DNA of 64,000 nt from Lacisediminihabitans sp040549525. Lineage in GTDB: Bacteria; Actinomycetota; Actinomycetes; Actinomycetales; Microbacteriaceae. The translations under genes were made by a program, and so were the position numbers. Below, piece after piece: positions 25,112 through 33,436 of the stretch. How positions within the stretch are numbered: the stretch's first letter is position 1; each line of letters begins with the position of its first letter. The notes beneath the pieces are model-generated. The model did not search any database. It worked only from the letters and a program-made list of their open reading frames with translations, and was not told the DNA's origin. Where the stretch lies: assembly GCF_040549525.1 (NCBI RefSeq), contig NZ_JBEPTM010000007.1:62001-126000 (forward strand), read 5' to 3'.

Positions 25112-26023
25112 CTAGAAGCCCAGGCGTCCCAGCTGTTTGGGATCCCGCTGCCAGTCCTTCGCCACCTTCACGCGGATCGACAGGAACACCTGCTTGCCGA
25201 CGAGCGGCTCGATCTGGGCGCGCGCGCGAGCTCCGACATCCGCGAGCCTCGAGCCCTGATGACCGATGATGATGCCCTTCTGGCTGTCGCGCTCGACGAA
25301 GAGGTTGGCGTAGATCTCCACCAGGTCCTTGTCGTCCCGCTCGATGATGTCGTCGATCGTCACGGCGATGGAGTGCGGCAGTTCGTCTTCCACGCCCTCG
25401 AGCACGGCCTCCCGCACGAGTTCGCTGATGCGCGCCTCGAGACCTTCCTCGGTGACCGCATCGGCGGGATAGAGCGCCTCCGAGACCGGCAGCAGCTTGA
25501 TCAGTTCGGCCGCGAGCGTGTCGAGCTGGATACGGCTGGTCGCCGACACCGGGATGATCGCCTCCCAGTCGCGCAGCTCCGACACCGCGAGCAGTTGCGC
25601 GGCGACCTGCGGCCGGGAGGTGGCATCGATCTTGGTGACGATCGCCACCTTCTTCGCGCGGGGGAAGGAGTCGAGCTGCTCGTTGATGTAGCGGTCCCCC
25701 GGGCCGATCTTCTCGTCGGCCGGCATGCAGAATGCCACGACATCCACGTCGCCGAGTGTGGTCTGCACGATGCTGTTGAGGCGTTCCCCGAGCAGTGTGC
25801 GTGGGCGGTGCATGCCAGGAGTGTCCACCAGGATCAGCTGCCCATTCGCGTAATGGGCGATGCCCCGGATGGCACGGCGAGTGGTCTGCGGCTTCGACGA
25901 GGTGATCGCCACTTTCTCCCCGACGAGCGCATTGGTGAGCGTGGATTTGCCCACGTTCGGACGCCCGACGAAGGACACGAATCCCGCCCGGAACTCCGAG
26001 GGGTTGTCATTGTTCAGCGACAC
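25112..26023 (-). CDS. era: GTPase Era
   Basis: Ribosome-associated GTPase needed for maturation of 16S rRNA and the 30S subunit. 303 aa. GTPase motifs: G1 GRPNVGKST, G2 around TTRRAIRG, G3 DTPGMHRP, G4 TKID, G5 SATSR. The C-terminal KH domain has GIIIGHQGSRL. The start is uncertain: GTG 26023 has GGTGAT 5 nt upstream, while a TTG at 26029 overlaps the upstream stop. It is the last gene of the hrcA-dnaJ-rsmE-HIT-phoH-ybeY-CBS operon; the ybeY-CBS-era order is typical of actinobacteria and links it to ribosome maturation. Confidence 0.96.
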   Translation of the reverse strand: MSLNNDNPSEFRAGFVSFVGRPNVGKSTLTNALVGEKVAITSSKPQTTRRAIRGIAHYANGQLILVDTPGMHRPRTLLGERLNSIVQTTLGDVDVVAFCMPADEKIGPGDRYINEQLDSFPRAKKVAIVTKIDATSRPQVAAQLLAVSELRDWEAIIPVSATSRIQLDTLAAELIKLLPVSEALYPADAVTEEGLEARISELVREAVLEGVEDELPHSIAVTIDDIIERDDKDLVEIYANLFVERDSQKGIIIGHQGSRLADVGARARAQIEPLVGKQVFLSIRVKVAKDWQRDPKQLGRLGF

Positions 26024-26025
26024 GC

Positions 26026-27609
26026 TCAATCACCGTCTTCTGTTGATGTGGATACTGTGGCCTTCGCCTCTTCGGGCTCCGACTCCGCGGCCTTCGAATC
26101 CTTCGGCTTCGCGTCCCTCGGCTTCGACTCCTTGGGCTTCGACTCCGGTTTCGACTCCGGCTTCGACTCCTCGGGCTCCCGGGGCTTCGGCTCCGTGAGC
26201 TCCTTGGGCTTCGCGTCCTTCGGCTTCGACTCCTTGGGCTTCGACTCCTTGGGCTTCGACTCCTTGGGCTTCGACTCCTTCGGCTTCGACTCCTTCGGCT
26301 TCGACTCCTTGGGCTTCGACTCCTTCGACCTCGGCGGGTTGAACGCGGCCATGGCATCGCTGAGGGCCTGGTCCCGCTCGACGAGCACCGTGCTCAGCCG
26401 TTTGCGCCGCCCCTCCGTGCGTTCTGCGGTGAGGATGAGACCGGAGATGGTCGCGACGGAGCCGGCAAGCGGAAGGCGACCGAGCGCCTTCGTGATCAGC
26501 CCGCCGACCGAATCGACGTCGTCGTCATCGAGGTCGAGCTCGAACAGCTCCCCGAGTTCGTCGACCGGAAGGCGCGCACTCACCCGGAAGCGGCCGTCGC
26601 CCAGGTCCTCGATCTCGATCACCTCGTGGTCGTATTCGTCGGAGATGTCGCCGACCAGTTCCTCGATCAGGTCCTCCAGGGTCACGAGACCGGCGATGCC
26701 GCCGTACTCGTCGACCACCATGGCGAGATGGTTGGATTCGAGTTGCATCTGGCGCAGCGTGTCATCCGCCTTCTTCGACTCGGGAATGAACAGGGCGGGG
26801 CGCACGAGCGAGTCGAGAGTCACCGTGTCGAGCCCCGCGGGGCGCTCGTAGCTCAGCCGGGCGACGTCCCGCAGGTAGAGCACGCCGATGACTTCGTCGA
26901 CATCCACCCCGATCACCGGCACCCGGGAGACGCCACGAGAGAGGAAGAGCCCCATCGCCGCGCCGATCGATTCGTCGCTGTCGATCGTCACCATGTCGGT
27001 ACGCGGGATCATCACCTCACGCACGACGGTGTCGCTGAATTCGAAGATGGAGTGGATGAGCTCGCGATCGTCTTCCTCGAGAACGTCGAGCTCGGTGGCC
27101 TCATCCACCATGCTCAGCAGCTGCTCCTCCGATGAGAAGGTCGCGGTCCTGCCCGGAGTGACCCGGTTTCCGATCGCGACGAGGGCGGCGGCCACCGGAC
27201 CGAGGAACAGGCGAATCGCGTGCACCGTCCACGCGCTCACCCGCACCACCGCGCGGGCGTGAACCCGCCCGACGCTGCGGGGGCTCGACCCGACGAGCAC
27301 GAAGGATGCCACGGTCATGATGAACGCGGAGGCGAGCAGCGCCCACCACCACTCGGTGAACACGTAAGCGAACGCGAGCGTGACGAGCACCGCGGCGGTG
27401 GTCTCGGCAACCACCCTCATGAAGTTGACGGCGTTCACGTGCGCCCCGACATCCGCCGCTATGGCGACGAGGGATTTCCGGGCGCGCGAGGTCGATGCGA
27501 TCTCCAGAAGGTCGGCGCGCGACAGCACACTGAGGGCGGCGTCGGCCGCGGCGAGGAGTCCGCCGAAGATCACCAGCAGGACAGCCACGCTGACGAAGAG
27601 CGGAATCAT
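26026..27609 (-). CDS. CNNM/HlyC-CorC family CBS-domain membrane protein with repeat tail
   Basis: 527 aa. DUF21/CNNM membrane domain (about 1-140), two CBS domains (about 195-325; REVMIPRTDMVTIDSDE, MVVDEYGGIAGLVTLEDLIEELVG), and a CorC_HlyC domain (about 335-415). These proteins are implicated in Mg2+/Co2+ efflux. The last 100 residues form an unusual low-complexity tail: KESKP seven times in tandem, then KDAKP, KPESKPES and similar units, ending in an acidic TSTEDGD. The tail is Lys, Pro, Glu and Ser only, and is encoded by a 15-bp minisatellite. The ATG at 27609 is 7 nt after ybeY; the stop is close to the era start. Confidence 0.92.
   Translation of the reverse strand: MIPLFVSVAVLLVIFGGLLAAADAALSVLSRADLLEIASTSRARKSLVAIAADVGAHVNAVNFMRVVAETTAAVLVTLAFAYVFTEWWWALLASAFIMTVASFVLVGSSPRSVGRVHARAVVRVSAWTVHAIRLFLGPVAAALVAIGNRVTPGRTATFSSEEQLLSMVDEATELDVLEEDDRELIHSIFEFSDTVVREVMIPRTDMVTIDSDESIGAAMGLFLSRGVSRVPVIGVDVDEVIGVLYLRDVARLSYERPAGLDTVTLDSLVRPALFIPESKKADDTLRQMQLESNHLAMVVDEYGGIAGLVTLEDLIEELVGDISDEYDHEVIEIEDLGDGRFRVSARLPVDELGELFELDLDDDDVDSVGGLITKALGRLPLAGSVATISGLILTAERTEGRRKRLSTVLVERDQALSDAMAAFNPPRSKESKPKESKPKESKPKESKPKESKPKESKPKESKPKDAKPKELTEPKPREPEESKPESKPESKPKESKPRDAKPKDSKAAESEPEEAKATVSTSTEDGD
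26219..26323 (-). repeat. 15-bp coding minisatellite (7 units) in the CBS protein tail
   Basis: Seven consecutive 15-bp units, plus-strand form TTSGGCTTCGACTCC, differing mainly at one G/C position, encode seven KESKP pentapeptides in frame. Degenerate units continue on both sides (about 26085-26330). Because the unit is a multiple of three, copy-number change keeps the reading frame. Confidence 0.92.
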
Positions 27610-27616
27610 GGCGAGA

Positions 27617-28081
27617 CTACTTCGATCGTCGCTCGGCGAGGGCGAATCCGGCCAGGATCTCGCGCTGGATGCCGAACATCTCCTTTTCCTCGTCCGGTTC
27701 GGCGTGGTCGAACCCGAGGAGGTGCAGGATGCCGTGGGTGGTGAGCAGCAACATCTCGTCGAGTGGGCTGTGCCCCGCGGTCTCCGCCTGGGAGATCGCG
27801 ACCTGGGGGCAGAGCACGATGTCGCCGAGGAGACCGGCCGGAGTCATGGATTCCTCGGTGCCCGGCCGCAGTTCGTCCATCGGAAAGCTGAGCACATCGG
27901 TGGGGCCGGGCTCGTCCATCCACTGGAGGTGAAGCTGTTCCATCGCTCCCTCGTCGACGAGCACGATCGCGAGCTCGGCGTCGGGGTGCACATGAAGGTG
28001 GTCGAGCGCATAGATGGACAGTCGCTGCAACGCCACCTCATCCACCGGGATGACCGACTCGTTGTTGATCTCGATGCTCAC
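27617..28081 (-). CDS. ybeY: Endoribonuclease YbeY (rRNA maturation factor)
   Basis: 154-aa single-domain zinc RNase that processes the 3' end of 16S rRNA and takes part in ribosome quality control. The zinc motif is HGILHLLGFDH (H-x3-H-x5-H) at about 116-126, with the conserved TDVLSFPMDE upstream and LLGDIVLCP in the core. The GTG start at 28081 overlaps the phoH stop as GTGA; 7 nt separate it from the CBS protein. PhoH-YbeY fusion or adjacency is widespread. Confidence 0.96.
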   Translation of the reverse strand: MSIEINNESVIPVDEVALQRLSIYALDHLHVHPDAELAIVLVDEGAMEQLHLQWMDEPGPTDVLSFPMDELRPGTEESMTPAGLLGDIVLCPQVAISQAETAGHSPLDEMLLLTTHGILHLLGFDHAEPDEEKEMFGIQREILAGFALAERRSK

Positions 28082-29127
28082 GATCGACCCCCCTGTTCCC
28101 GGTCGAAGCGCTGTGCCTGCCGCTCTGCATCGTACTTGGTGTAGGCGTCGACGATGCGGCCGACGAGGTTGTGGCGCACCACATCCTCGCTGGTCAGCCG
28201 CGAGAAATGGATCTCGTCGATCTCGTCGAGCACCCGCGTCACGAGCTGGAGGCCGCTGGCACCGGCCGGCAGGTCCACCTGGGTGATGTCGCCGGTGATC
28301 ACCATCTTCGAGCCGTGCCCGAGCCGGGTGAGGAACATCTTCATCTGCTCCGGGGAGGTGTTCTGCGCCTCGTCGAGCACGATGAACGCGTTGTTCAGCG
28401 TGCGGCCGCGCATATAGGCGAGGGGGGCGACCTCGATGGTGCCGGCGGCGAGCAGCTTGGGAACGACCTCCGGATCCATCATCTCGTTGAGGGCGTCGTA
28501 GAGCGGGCGCAGGTAGGGGTCGATCTTGTCGGTGAGACTGCCGGGCAGGTAGCCGAGACGTTCGCCCGCTTCGACCGCTGGGCGGGTGAGGATGATGCGT
28601 TCGACCTCTTTGCGCTGCAGCGACTGCACGGCCTTCGCCATCGCGAGGTAGGTCTTGCCGGTACCCGCCGGGCCGATGCCGAAGACAATGGTGTTCTCGT
28701 CGATCGCGTCGACGTATTCCTTCTGTCCGAGGGTCTTCGGACGGATGCTCTTGCCGCGGCTGGTGAGGATGGCCTGGCTCAGCAACTCGGCCGGACTCAC
28801 CCGCTGGTCTCTCGCGAGCATCTTCGCGGACTCGGTCACACTTCGTTCGTCGAGCACATTCTCTCCATGTTCACGGTCGCTGCGCACCATCAGCACCAGC
28901 TCCTCCACCAGCCGCGCTGCGGCGGCAACCTGACGGGCATCGCCGTCCAGGGTGATTTCGTTTCCGCGCACGAGCACGGAGACCTGCGGATACTGCCGCT
29001 CGATGGTCCTCAGCAGCCGATCCTGCGGGCCGAGCAGTCGCACCATCGCGACCCCATCGACACGGATGACGACATGCTGTGCGGACCGCTCTTCGGGAGT
29101 CGGTGCTGTGAGATCGCTACTGGCCAA
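28078..29127 (-). CDS. phoH: PhoH family ATPase
   Basis: 349-aa P-loop ATPase of the PhoH/PhoL family, thought to act with YbeY in RNA metabolism. Walker A is GPAGTGKT (in FGIGPAGTGKTYLAMA), with RPAVEAGERLGYLPGS, YMRGRTLNNAFIVLDEAQNT (Walker B) and KMVITGDITQVDLP (sensor). An N-terminal KH-like region precedes it. The start is a judgement: TTG 29127 has AAGGA 4 nt upstream and overlaps the HIT gene by 11 nt, while GTG 29151 lacks a ribosome site. The stop overlaps ybeY. Confidence 0.93.
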   Translation of the reverse strand: MASSDLTAPTPEERSAQHVVIRVDGVAMVRLLGPQDRLLRTIERQYPQVSVLVRGNEITLDGDARQVAAAARLVEELVLMVRSDREHGENVLDERSVTESAKMLARDQRVSPAELLSQAILTSRGKSIRPKTLGQKEYVDAIDENTIVFGIGPAGTGKTYLAMAKAVQSLQRKEVERIILTRPAVEAGERLGYLPGSLTDKIDPYLRPLYDALNEMMDPEVVPKLLAAGTIEVAPLAYMRGRTLNNAFIVLDEAQNTSPEQMKMFLTRLGHGSKMVITGDITQVDLPAGASGLQLVTRVLDEIDEIHFSRLTSEDVVRHNLVGRIVDAYTKYDAERQAQRFDREQGGRS

Positions 29128-29473
29128 GGGTTCCTTCGGTGAGGGTTCCACCGAGAAGGTGGGCGTGTACGTGGAAGATGGTCTGTCCGGCCCGTGCACC
29201 GGTGTTGAAGACGAGTCGATAGTGACCGTCGCAGTGCTCGTCCGCGAGGTGCTGCGCCACCGCGACGACCTCCGCGAGAAGCGCAGGGTCCGCTGCGGCC
29301 AGTTCGGTGACGTTGGCGAACTCCGCGGTCTTCGGCACAACGAGCAGGTGCACGGGGGCCTTGGGGGCGATGTCCCGGAACGCGATGATCCGCTCGTTCT
29401 CGAAGACGATATCCGCCGGGATCTCGCGCGCAACGATGCGTGTGAAGAGCGAAGGCTCGGCTGTAGTCGACAT
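29117..29473 (-). CDS. HIT-family (HINT-like) nucleotide-binding protein
   Basis: 118-aa histidine-triad protein. SLFTRIVAREIPADIVFENE at the N-terminus and the triad FHVHAHLLGG near the C-terminus (H-x-H-x-H) are diagnostic; TGARAGQTIFHVH is the HINT-type active-site strand. Such enzymes hydrolyse adenosine phosphoramidates or aminoacyl-AMP. The ATG at 29473 is preceded by TACCCT exactly 6 nt away, so it may have its own leaderless promoter inside the heat-shock operon. The 3' end overlaps phoH. Confidence 0.94.
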   Translation of the reverse strand: MSTTAEPSLFTRIVAREIPADIVFENERIIAFRDIAPKAPVHLLVVPKTAEFANVTELAAADPALLAEVVAVAQHLADEHCDGHYRLVFNTGARAGQTIFHVHAHLLGGTLTEGTLGQ

Positions 29474-29479
29474 GTTCCA

Positions 29480-29485
29480 AGGGTA
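29480..29485 (-). promoter_or_regulatory. Internal -10-like element before the HIT gene
   Basis: TACCCT (TANNNT) ends 6 nt before the HIT ATG at 29473, in the 44-nt gap after rsmE. It suggests an internal leaderless promoter, so HIT-phoH-ybeY-CBS-era could be expressed without heat shock. Confidence 0.42.
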
Positions 29486-29517
29486 AACGACGCCGCCGAC
29501 CCGCGGATGGGCGTTCG

Positions 29518-30246
29518 CTACCAGCGCCCGAGCCGCGCGTTGAGCACCGCGACGGCGGCGGGACCCGCGGTCGAGGTGCGAAGGATCGTGCCCCCGAGAC
29601 GCACGGATGTCGCGCCAGCGGCCTCGAGACGAGCGAGCTCCGAGGGCGAGATGCCGCCCTCCGGCCCCACGACGAGCACCACATCCCGATCGTCGGGCTC
29701 GAGCGCGCTGAGGGCGAGCGTCGCGGTGGGCTCCAGCAGGAGCATCCGTGTGACCTTCGCCAGCGCGACGAGCACGGAGAGAGAGGCGAGATCCCCCACC
29801 TCGGGCACCCATGACCGAACCGATTGTTTGCTGGCCTCCCTCACGATCGCGCTCCAGCGATCATGCCCCTTGCGCACCTTCGCGCCCTCCCACTTGACGA
29901 TCGACCGCTGGGCGGACCACGGGATGACCCCATCGACCCCGAGCTCGGTGGCCTGCTGCACGGCCTGCTCGTCGCGGTCCCCCTTCGCGAGCGCCTGGAC
30001 GAGCCAGATCGCCGGAGAGGCCGGAGGGGTGTCGAGAACCGCCGAGACCTCGACCACGAATTCGGTGTGCTCCGCAGAGACCACCGTGCCCGAGATCATC
30101 AGACCCGCTCCGTTGCCGATCGAGATCGACTCGCCGGCGGCGATGCGGCTCACCGTGACGGCGTGACGCGCCTCCGCTCCCCCGATCGTGATCCGCTCAC
30201 CGACGGTCGCGGAGAGCAGTTCCTCGCTCAGATAGAAGTGGGCCAT
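29518..30246 (-). CDS. rsmE: 16S rRNA (uracil-1498-N3) methyltransferase
   Basis: SPOUT-class methyltransferase modifying U1498 of 16S rRNA with SAM. 242 aa. It has an N-terminal PUA-like domain beginning MAHFYLSEEL with GAEARHAVTVSRI, then the trefoil knot with VLVVGPEGGISPSELARLEAAG and VRLGGTILRTSTAGPAAV, the SAM-binding signature of RsmE. The ATG at 30246 lies 4 nt after dnaJ. Its place in the hrcA-dnaJ operon is conserved in many Gram-positives. Confidence 0.96.
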   Translation of the reverse strand: MAHFYLSEELLSATVGERITIGGAEARHAVTVSRIAAGESISIGNGAGLMISGTVVSAEHTEFVVEVSAVLDTPPASPAIWLVQALAKGDRDEQAVQQATELGVDGVIPWSAQRSIVKWEGAKVRKGHDRWSAIVREASKQSVRSWVPEVGDLASLSVLVALAKVTRMLLLEPTATLALSALEPDDRDVVLVVGPEGGISPSELARLEAAGATSVRLGGTILRTSTAGPAAVAVLNARLGRW

Positions 30247-30250
30247 GCGA

Positions 30251-31357
30251 TCAGATGTTGAGGAACCGGTCGCGCAGCTTCTGGAACAGTCCCTGCTGGA
30301 AGTGCGTGAGCGTCGGCGTCGCGGCCTTGCGAGTGCTCGCGAACTGCTTGATGAGGTCCTGCTCCTTGTGGCTGAGCTTCACCGGGGTCGTCACCTGCAC
30401 CCCGATCTTGAGGTCACCACGGCCGCTGCCGCGCAGGTGGGTCACGCCGCGATCTTTGATCGTGATGACCTCCGCGCTCTGGGTGCCGGGCCGGATGTCG
30501 ACCGCGACCTCACCATCGAGCGTCTTGAGCGTCGTCCTGGTGCCGAGGATGGCGTCCGTCATCTGCACTTCGAGGGTGGCGAGGATGTCGTCACCGTTGC
30601 GGCTGAACACGTCGTGGTGGCGCACCTTGATCTCGAGGTAGAGATCACCGGAAGTACCACCGGCCGGGCCGACCTCACCCTGGTTGGGCATCTGCAGGCG
30701 CAGTCCGGTGTCGACCCCGGCGGGGATGTCGACCGGGATGCTTCGGCGCGCGCGAACGCGACCCTGGCCCTGGCAGGTGGGGCAGGGGTTGGGGATCACG
30801 GTGCCGTAGCCGCGGCAGGTGCCGCACGGGCTCGATGTCATCACATTGCCAAGCAGGCTGCGCACGGTGCGCTGGATCTGCCCGCTGCCGTGACAGATGT
30901 CGCACGTGACCGGGGTGGTCCCCGGCGCGCAGCACGAGCCGTCGCAGGTCTCGCAGAGCACGGCGGTGTCCACCTCGATATCGCGGGTCGTGCCGAAGAT
31001 GATCTCTTCGAGGTCGACCTCCACTCGCACGAGGGCGTCCTGTCCGCGTTCGCGGCGCGAGCGTGGCCCGCGGGTCTGCCCGCCGCCGAAGAACGACTCG
31101 AAGATGTCGCCGAAGCCGCCGAAGCCCTGCCCACCCTGCCCGCCGAAGCCGGTCTGGGGGCCGAGGTCGTACTGCTGGCGCTGCTGCGAGTCGGAGAGCA
31201 CGTCGTAGGCGTGCGTGACGAGCTTGAACTGCTCCGAGGCATCTGCCCCCGGGTTCACGTCGGGATGCAGTTCCCGCGCGAGGCGACGGTACGCCTTCTT
31301 GATCTCATCGGTCGTCGCGCTGCGGTCGACACCGAGTACTTCGTAGTGGTCAGCCAA
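30251..31357 (-). CDS. dnaJ: Chaperone protein DnaJ
   Basis: 368-aa Hsp40 co-chaperone for DnaK. The J domain (about 3-67) carries the HPD motif in RRLARELHPDVNPGA. A Gly/Phe-rich linker follows (FGGQGGQGFGGFG), then four zinc-finger repeats: CETCDGSC, CDICHGSG, CGTCRGYG and CPTCQGQG. The first departs from CXXCXGXG at its last position. The C-terminal peptide-binding domains follow. It is the DnaJ2-type copy, cotranscribed 18 nt after hrcA, and therefore probably under HrcA/CIRCE control. Confidence 0.97.
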   Translation of the reverse strand: MADHYEVLGVDRSATTDEIKKAYRRLARELHPDVNPGADASEQFKLVTHAYDVLSDSQQRQQYDLGPQTGFGGQGGQGFGGFGDIFESFFGGGQTRGPRSRRERGQDALVRVEVDLEEIIFGTTRDIEVDTAVLCETCDGSCCAPGTTPVTCDICHGSGQIQRTVRSLLGNVMTSSPCGTCRGYGTVIPNPCPTCQGQGRVRARRSIPVDIPAGVDTGLRLQMPNQGEVGPAGGTSGDLYLEIKVRHHDVFSRNGDDILATLEVQMTDAILGTRTTLKTLDGEVAVDIRPGTQSAEVITIKDRGVTHLRGSGRGDLKIGVQVTTPVKLSHKEQDLIKQFASTRKAATPTLTHFQQGLFQKLRDRFLNI

Positions 31358-31375
31358 TCAAATTCCCTTTGGTCT

Positions 31376-32398
31376 TCAGTCCTCGCCGAGCAGGCGGGAC
31401 AGGTAGCGGGCGACAGCTCTCACGGCCGCGATGTTGTTCGAATAGTCCATGCGGGTGGGGCCGATCACGCCGAGGCGTGACACTTCCCCACCGGAGGTCG
31501 CGTAACCGGTGGTCAGCACCGAGGTCTCCCCCAGGCCGAAGGAGGCATTCTCCTTGCCGATCGACACCGAGAAGCCGTTCTGGTCCGGTTCCATCTCGCC
31601 GAACAGCCGCAGCAGCGTCACCTGCTCCTCGATCGCCTCGAGAACAGGGTAGATGCTGCCGCTGAAGTCTTCCTCGGTGCGCACCAGGTTCGCGGTTCCG
31701 GCCATGACCAGCCGATCATGACGGTTGGCGAGGACCTGCTCGATGAGTGCGGAGGCGATGCGGCCGACGGCCGGGGCTTCCGCCGGCGAAAACTGCTCGG
31801 GCAGCTGGGCCAGCTTCTCGGCGGCCTCCGCAAGCCCGAGGCCGCCCAGACTGGCATTCAGCCGGGATCCGAGTTGGGAGAGGAAGCCCTCCTCCAACTC
31901 GTCCGAGACGTCGAGCAGGCGCTGCTCCACCCGGCCGGTGTCCGTGATCAGCACGGTCATGACGCGAGACGAGGCGAGGCGCACGAGCTCGACGTGACGG
32001 ATGCGTGAGCGCGACAGCGAGGGATACTGCACGAGCGCGACCTGGTTGGTGAGCTGCGACAGCAACCGCACCGTGCGTCCGAGCACCTGGTCGAGATCTG
32101 CGGATGATCCGAGGAAGGTCTCGATCGCGGTGCGCTGCGCCGGGCTGAGCGGTCGCAGGTCGGCGAGCTGGTTCACGAAGACGCGGTAACCCTTGTCGGT
32201 GGGGATGCGCCCGGACGAGGTGTGCGGCGCCGCGATGAGCTCTTCCTCCTCCAACAGCGCCATGTCGTTGCGGATGGTGGCTGCCGACACTCCGAAGGAG
32301 TGGCGATCCACGATCGACTTGGATCCCACCGGCTCGCGCGACGCGACGTAGTCCTGCACGATGACGCGTAGCACGTCCAGGCCTCGCTCCGACACCAT
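31376..32398 (-). CDS. hrcA: Heat-inducible transcription repressor HrcA
   Basis: 340-aa repressor that binds CIRCE and blocks chaperone operons until heat or GroE limitation relieves it. The N-terminal winged helix (about 1-75) has EPVGSKSIVDRHSFGVSAATIRNDMALLEEEELI and HTSSGRIPTDKGYRVFV. The GAF-like and dimerisation domains follow, with GPTRMDYSNNIAAVRAVARYLS at the end. Start ATG 32398 is preferred; GTG codons at 32404 and 32407 are in frame. It heads the operon behind a CIRCE-like element, giving autoregulation. Confidence 0.96.
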   Translation of the reverse strand: MVSERGLDVLRVIVQDYVASREPVGSKSIVDRHSFGVSAATIRNDMALLEEEELIAAPHTSSGRIPTDKGYRVFVNQLADLRPLSPAQRTAIETFLGSSADLDQVLGRTVRLLSQLTNQVALVQYPSLSRSRIRHVELVRLASSRVMTVLITDTGRVEQRLLDVSDELEEGFLSQLGSRLNASLGGLGLAEAAEKLAQLPEQFSPAEAPAVGRIASALIEQVLANRHDRLVMAGTANLVRTEEDFSGSIYPVLEAIEEQVTLLRLFGEMEPDQNGFSVSIGKENASFGLGETSVLTTGYATSGGEVSRLGVIGPTRMDYSNNIAAVRAVARYLSRLLGED

Positions 32399-32446
32399 GC
32401 TCACCACCCCGCTCTCTCCGTCACCGCTGCGTCACCCTGCCCACAC

Positions 32447-32478
32447 TTGGCACTCCTGTGTTCAGACTGCCAATTGTA
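32447..32478 (-). promoter_or_regulatory. CIRCE operator and -10 box of the hrcA-dnaJ operon
   Basis: TTGGCACTC and GACTGCCAA separated by 9 nt (32447-32473) match the CIRCE form TTAGCACTC-N9-GAGTGCTAA with one change in the first arm and two in the second. On the minus strand TACAAT (32473-32478) is an excellent -10 box immediately overlapping the first arm, so HrcA would occlude the promoter. Confidence 0.82.
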
Positions 32479-32502
32479 CCGTGACCCACCCAGACGAAGG
32501 CA

Positions 32503-32532
32503 TTGCATGCATGCCGAGGAGGGCGCTACCTT
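32503..32532 (+). promoter_or_regulatory. Putative promoter of the first DUF4870 gene
   Basis: TTGCAT (32503-32508) and TACCTT (32527-32532) are separated by 18 nt, upstream of the ATG at 32640. This leaves a 5' leader of about 100 nt. A GCATGCAT/ATGCATG dyad surrounds it. GAAAGG before the ATG serves as the ribosome site. Confidence 0.4.
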
Positions 32533-32639
32533 ATGCATGTGCTCGTGCAGTGCCCTCAACAGAGGGCCGAGCGAGACACCGCCCGAAGTCTTTCCTTGCC
32601 AGCTCGCAGGATCGATCCGCTCACCGAAAGGCTCTGCAC

Positions 32640-33008
32640 ATGACCGACCCCATCTCCACGCCGGCTGCACCGCAACCGGCCGCGCCCCTCACCGAGGCCG
32701 AGGACCGCCAGTGGGCGTCGTTCGCACACCTCGGGGGAATCATCGGCTTCCTGCCCTCGCTGATCATCTGGCTCGTCTTCAAGGACCGTGGTCGTTTCAC
32801 CAACAGTGAAGGCAAAGAGGCCCTGAACTTCCAGATCACGATGGTGGCCGCGTACATCGTCGGATCGATCCTGAGCGTCATCGTCATCGGATTCCTGATC
32901 ACTCTCGCCGCGGCGATCGTCTCGATCATCTTCTCGATCATGGGCTTCCTGAAGGCCAAGGACGGCATCGCGTACCGTTACCCCTTCGCGATCCGCCTCA
33001 TCAAGTAG
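32640..33008 (+). CDS. DUF4870 domain small membrane protein (first of two)
   Basis: 122 aa. A short Pro/Ala-rich N-terminus is followed by the DUF4870 (Tic20-like) domain with SFAHLGGIIGFLPSLIIWLVFKDRGRF, EALNFQITMVAAYIVGS and a third hydrophobic stretch, giving three or four membrane helices. Such proteins are common in actinobacteria and have no established role. The ATG at 32640 (MTDPISTP) has GAAAGG upstream. A paralogue follows after a strong terminator. No regulatory partner is evident. Confidence 0.85.
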   Translation: MTDPISTPAAPQPAAPLTEAEDRQWASFAHLGGIIGFLPSLIIWLVFKDRGRFTNSEGKEALNFQITMVAAYIVGSILSVIVIGFLITLAAAIVSIIFSIMGFLKAKDGIAYRYPFAIRLIK

Positions 33009-33019
33009 TCCTCTTTCGC

Positions 33020-33056
33020 CACAAGCCCGGCCGCGCGCGGCCGGGCTTGTGTGTTT
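33020..33056 (+). terminator. Rho-independent-type terminator after the first DUF4870 gene
   Basis: A perfect 16-bp inverted repeat (33020-33035 with 33036-33051) in which CACAAGCCCGG pairs with CCGGGCTTGTG around a central CGCG, followed by TGTTT. Its right end also lies just upstream of the next gene's -10-like TTTAAT. Confidence 0.8.
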
Positions 33057-33065
33057 AATGGGCGC

Positions 33066-33434
33066 ATGTCAGAAACCACGCCGAACCCCTACCAGACGCC
33101 GACGCCATTCAGCCCGAGCGACGAGAAACTCTGGGCGATGCTCGTTCACCTCGGCGGGATCTTCTTCCACTTCCTGCCGGCACTGATCGGTTATCTGGTC
33201 CTGCGCGACCGCGGTCCGTTCGTGCGCGAACACACCCGCACAGCGCTCAACTTCCAACTCACCGTTCTTCTCGGCTACGTCGTCGGACTGTTCACCCTGT
33301 GGCTGTTCGTCGGCGCGATCATCATCCTGGCCGTCGCCGTGCTCGACATCGTGTTCAGCATCATCGCCGCGGTCGCCGCCAACCGGGGTGAGTGGTACAC
33401 CTACCCCGTTGCCGTGAAGTTCATCTCGGCCTAG
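33066..33434 (+). CDS. DUF4870 domain small membrane protein (second of two)
   Basis: 122 aa, paralogue of the preceding gene with the same layout: N-terminal Pro/Thr-rich stretch, LWAMLVHLGGIFFHFLPALIGYLVLRDRG, ALNFQLTVLLGYVVG and a third hydrophobic block. The ATG at 33066 is preceded by TTTAAT exactly 6 nt away, suggesting a leaderless transcript separate from its neighbour. It converges on hemW with 2 nt between stops. Function unknown. Confidence 0.85.
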   Translation: MSETTPNPYQTPTPFSPSDEKLWAMLVHLGGIFFHFLPALIGYLVLRDRGPFVREHTRTALNFQLTVLLGYVVGLFTLWLFVGAIIILAVAVLDIVFSIIAAVAANRGEWYTYPVAVKFISA

Positions 33435-33436
33435 GG

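Noticed and set aside
24149..26851. A 900-codon plus-strand open frame containing FGFDSLGFDS repeats.
   Set aside because: It is antisense to the kinase, era and the CBS gene; the repeats are the reverse reading of the KESKP minisatellite. GC-rich genes leave long antisense frames, and the sense genes have full domain matches.
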